DNA of 64,000 bases from Rhodospirillum rubrum ATCC 11170 (GTDB lineage: Bacteria > Pseudomonadota > Alphaproteobacteria > Rhodospirillales > Rhodospirillaceae). Positions 61,044 through 64,000 of this stretch are shown one piece after another. Under the pieces are notes generated by a model that saw only the letters and a program-made list of their open reading frames with translations, made no database searches and was not told the origin of the DNA. How positions within the stretch are numbered: position 1 is the first letter of the stretch; every line of letters begins with the position of its first letter. Location: the NCBI RefSeq assembly GCF_000013085.1, contig NC_007643.1, positions 4,184,501 through 4,248,500 on the forward strand. Reading direction: 5' to 3'. The translations under genes were made by a program, and so were the position numbers.

Positions 61044-64000
61044 CTATTCGGCCGCCTTCGAAAGCGACACGCCGCCCTCGGCGCCCGAGGAGCCGTCGCG
61101 CCCCTTGCTGCGATCCTCGGCAAGGAAGGTATAGATCACCGGCAGCACGAACAGGGTGAACAGCGTGCCGATGCTCATCCCCGCGACGATGACCACGGCG
61201 ATGGAAAACCGGCTGTTGGCGCCGGCGCCGCTGGCGAACATCAGGGGAATCAACCCAGCGACCATCGCCGCCGTCGTCATCAGGATCGGCCGCAGTCGCA
61301 GCTTGGCCGCGACCTCGATCGCCTGGGCGCGGGTCAGGCCCTGCTCTTCCTGGCGTTCACGGGCCACCTCGCACATCAAGATGCCGTGCTTGGTGATCAG
61401 CCCGATCAACGTCACCAGACCGACCTGGGTATAGATGTTCATGGTGGTGGCGCCGAGCGCCAGGGGCAGCAAGGCGCCGCAAATCGACAACGGCACCGAG
61501 ATCATGATGACCAGCGGATCGCGGAAGCTTTCGAACTGGGCGGCCAGCACCAGGAAGATGATGATCAGGGCGAACACGAAGGTGCCGATCAGGCTGCTGC
61601 CTTCCTGGATGAACTGCCGCGACTGGCCGGCGTAATCGATGGTGTAGCCCGAGGGCAGCACCTCGGCCGCGCTTTGCTCCAGAACGGCCAGGGCCTGACC
61701 CAGGGTCACCCCGGGCATCGGGAAGCCCGAGATGGTGAAGGCGTTAAGCTGGTTGAACTGGTTGAGCGATTGCGGCAGCACGCGCCGCTCCAGGGTCACC
61801 AGCGACGACAGCGGAATGGCGGTGCCGCTATGGGTGCGGATATAGAAGCGCCCCAGGGAGTCGGGATCCATGCGGGCGCTGTCGGGAACCTGGGGGATCA
61901 CCTTGTAGGAGCGGCCCTGGATATTGACCAGATTGACGTAGTTGCCGCCGGTCATCGTCGCCAGGGCGCCACCGATCTGATCCATGGTGATGCCATAGGC
62001 CGCCGCCTTGTCGCGGTCGACCGACACCACGGTCTGCGGGCTTTCGAATTTCAGATCCGTATCGGTGAAGATGAAGCGCCCCGAGGCCTGGGCCCGCTTC
62101 ATCATCTCGTCCTGGATGTCGGAAATCGCCTCATAGGGGGTGGTCGAGGAGATGACGAACTGCACGGGCAGGCCATCGGCACCGGGCAGGGCGGCGGGCG
62201 AGAACACCGAGGCCTTGACCCCGGCGATGCCGTTCATCGTCGTTTGCACCGCGCCGATCAACGCCTTGGCATCGCGCTCGCGCTCGGCCCAGGGCTTGAG
62301 CGAGGCGCCGCCGAAGCCGCTGTTGGGGGTGCCGATGCCGGCGATCAGGAAGGTATGCTCGGTTTCGGGATAGGCGCGCAGCGCGTCATCGATCTGGTGC
62401 ACGAAGACGTTCATATAGTCGTTGCTGGCCGAGGCCGGGCCGTTGAAGGCGGTCAGCACCGCGCCCTGGTCCTCGTCGGGGGCCAGTTCGCTGGGGATGG
62501 CCGAGAACAGGAAGTACAGCGATCCCATGACGATCAGGGCGAAGACCACCGTGGTCGGGCGGTCGGCCAGCGAGGCGTCCAGCAGGCGCCCATAGCGTCC
62601 CTGAAGGCGCTCGAACAACGAATCGAGCTTGGCGGCGAAGCCTTTCTTGGTCACCTCGTGGCGCAGGATCTTTGAACACATCATCGGCGACAGCGTCAGC
62701 GCCACCACCCCCGACACCACCACCGAGCCGGCCAGGGCGAGGGCGAATTCACGAAACAGCGCGCCGGTCAGCCCGCCCATAAAGGCGATCGGGGCATAGA
62801 CGGCGGCCAGGGTGATGGTCATCGAAATCACCGGCAGGGCGATTTCGCGGGTGCCGTCGATCGCCGCCTGGAAGGGGGTGGATCCCTCCTCGATATGGCG
62901 ATGGACGTTCTCGACGACGACGATGGCGTCGTCGACCACCAACCCGATCGCCAGAACCATGGCCAGCAAGGTCAGAAGATTGATCGAAAAACCCAAGACC
63001 ATCAGCAAGATGGCGACGCCAACCAGCGACAGCGGCACGGTGACCAGGGGAATGACCACCGACCGCACCGATCCCATGAACAGGAAGATCACCACCATGA
63101 CGATGATCGCGGCTTCGACGATGGTCTTGACCACCTCGCGGATCGATTCGGTGATGAACACCGTCGAATCATAGGCCATCAAGGCGGTCATGCCCTCGGG
63201 CAACTGGTCGATGATCGCCGGCAGGGCGGTCTCGCGGATCTCGGCGATCACCGACAGCGGATTGGCTTCCGGGGTGGTGAAGACGCCGACGAAGATCGCC
63301 GCCTGACCGCTGGCGAACACGCTCATGTCGCTGCTTTCGGCGGCCAGCGACACCTCGCCGATATCTTGAAGGCGGATCAGCCGCGCCCCGTCATTGCGGA
63401 CCACCAGCTTGCGGAACTCGGCGATATCGGTCAGATCGGTTTCGGCCTTGGTGTTGATGATATCCAGGCTGCCCTTGATCGACCCGGCGGCCGAGGAGAA
63501 GTTGTTCGCCGTCAGGGCGGTCTGGACATCGCTGGCCGTCAGCCCCTGCTGGGCCATCTTTTCGGGATCGAGCCAGACGCGGATCGAGAAGTTCTTGGCG
63601 CCGAAGACCTCGGGATTGGAAACGCCGCTGACCGCGGCCAGCTTGGGCTGGATCACCCGGTTGACGTAATCGGTGATCTGTTCTTGGGAATGGCTTTTCG
63701 AGGAAAAGGCGATGAAGGCGGCGGGGAAGGTCTCGCCGGTCTCCTTGGAGATCACCGGATTATCGACGTTGCGCGGCAGCAGCGAGCGGACCTCGTTGAC
63801 CTTGGCCGTCACCTCGGTCATCGCCGCGTCGGGATCCTCGTTCAGGCGGACGAAGGCCTTGACGGTGCTGACGCCCTGCGACGAGCTCGAGGTCAGATAA
63901 TCCAGACCCTTGGAGGTCGAGACCGCCTTCTGGATCGGCTGGGTGACGAAGCCCTGGATCAGATCGGAATTCGCCCCCGGATAGGTGGTGGTGACGGTGA
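61044..64000 (-). CDS. RND multidrug efflux permease (AcrB/HAE1 family), N-terminus outside window
   Basis: A 985-codon part of an RND pump whose first 50 or so residues lie beyond the right edge. The visible chain starts TVTTTYPGANSDLIQGFV, has VRLNEDPDAAMTEV, the proton-relay region LLTLLAMVLAIGLVVDDAIVVVENV with its Asp pair, and the second-half helices GLVTLIGLITKHGILM. It exports drugs or lipophilic compounds with a membrane-fusion protein, probably encoded upstream outside the window. There is no terminator with a T-tract right after the stop. Confidence 0.93.
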   Translation of the reverse strand, partial: TVTTTYPGANSDLIQGFVTQPIQKAVSTSKGLDYLTSSSSQGVSTVKAFVRLNEDPDAAMTEVTAKVNEVRSLLPRNVDNPVISKETGETFPAAFIAFSSKSHSQEQITDYVNRVIQPKLAAVSGVSNPEVFGAKNFSIRVWLDPEKMAQQGLTASDVQTALTANNFSSAAGSIKGSLDIINTKAETDLTDIAEFRKLVVRNDGARLIRLQDIGEVSLAAESSDMSVFASGQAAIFVGVFTTPEANPLSVIAEIRETALPAIIDQLPEGMTALMAYDSTVFITESIREVVKTIVEAAIIVMVVIFLFMGSVRSVVIPLVTVPLSLVGVAILLMVLGFSINLLTLLAMVLAIGLVVDDAIVVVENVHRHIEEGSTPFQAAIDGTREIALPVISMTITLAAVYAPIAFMGGLTGALFREFALALAGSVVVSGVVALTLSPMMCSKILRHEVTKKGFAAKLDSLFERLQGRYGRLLDASLADRPTTVVFALIVMGSLYFLFSAIPSELAPDEDQGAVLTAFNGPASASNDYMNVFVHQIDDALRAYPETEHTFLIAGIGTPNSGFGGASLKPWAERERDAKALIGAVQTTMNGIAGVKASVFSPAALPGADGLPVQFVISSTTPYEAISDIQDEMMKRAQASGRFIFTDTDLKFESPQTVVSVDRDKAAAYGITMDQIGGALATMTGGNYVNLVNIQGRSYKVIPQVPDSARMDPDSLGRFYIRTHSGTAIPLSSLVTLERRVLPQSLNQFNQLNAFTISGFPMPGVTLGQALAVLEQSAAEVLPSGYTIDYAGQSRQFIQEGSSLIGTFVFALIIIFLVLAAQFESFRDPLVIMISVPLSICGALLPLALGATTMNIYTQVGLVTLIGLITKHGILMCEVARERQEEQGLTRAQAIEVAAKLRLRPILMTTAAMVAGLIPLMFASGAGANSRFSIAVVIVAGMSIGTLFTLFVLPVIYTFLAEDRSKGRDGSSGAEGGVSLSKAAE

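Overview
The window is a contiguous, GC-rich, gene-dense chromosomal segment that looks like core genome of a purple non-sulfur type alphaproteobacterium (order Rhodospirillales, very likely Rhodospirillum or a close relative). That placement is inference from gene content: a 180-kDa-class NAD-glutamate dehydrogenase, a TRAP C4-dicarboxylate transporter, SecDF as one chain, a CHASE3 chemoreceptor and BioMN. It was not checked by a search. I see no rRNA, tRNA, CRISPR array, insertion sequence, prophage or integrase. Genes are on both strands, tightly packed, and many are coupled by ATGA or GTGA overlaps. Start codons are often GTG.

Layout. 0-4.6 kb: end of grpE with a strong terminator, a uracil-DNA glycosylase-family protein coupled to a sirtuin, a divergent low-molecular-weight phosphatase, a lipoprotein, a fructosamine kinase-like protein and ThpR. 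4.6-9.3 kb: tesA facing ybbA-methyltransferase-ybbP. 9.4-11.5 kb: a YbjQ-family protein between two repeats, then purH. 11.5-18.7 kb: a minus-strand run rsmB - GT39-like transferase - glycosyltransferase - WecA/WbpL-like transferase - CapD/WbpM-like dehydratase, for a surface glycan. 18.7-25.3 kb: UMF1-type transporter, a small unknown and the very large GDH. 25.4-30.8 kb: an orphan LivF, a CHASE3 chemoreceptor overlapping a membrane sensor-like protein, an SDR oxidoreductase and YbaK. 30.8-38 kb: YqhA, a Kef-type antiporter, fused SecDF, a small secreted protein, an OadB-type sodium pump subunit and a tiny membrane protein. 38-44.4 kb: GST, DctM-DctQ-DctP, RodA and TerC. 44.7-50 kb: YceI-cytochrome b561-YceI, a TPR-sulfotransferase, and an Lrp regulator divergent from alanine dehydrogenase. 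50-56.1 kb: BioN-BioM-MaoC-GshB, then the envelope cluster dolP-yraN-rsmI and divergent lpoA-like. 56.2-64 kb: acetoacetyl-CoA synthetase, xthA, an FAH-family hydrolase, a possible small RNA, lolA, and an RND efflux pump cut by the window end.

Between the genes lie two families of palindromic elements. Family 1 has four copies of about 47 bp, three of which begin at the stop codon of an upstream gene. Family 2 has two longer copies, one of which encodes the C-terminus of ThpR. Other points worth checking are xthA without a canonical start codon, tesA and ybbA starting on the same CATG, and a structured promoter-to-terminator unit downstream of lolA. I found no clearly new multi-gene defence or metabolic system; the best candidates for something undescribed are the repeat families and the possible small RNA.
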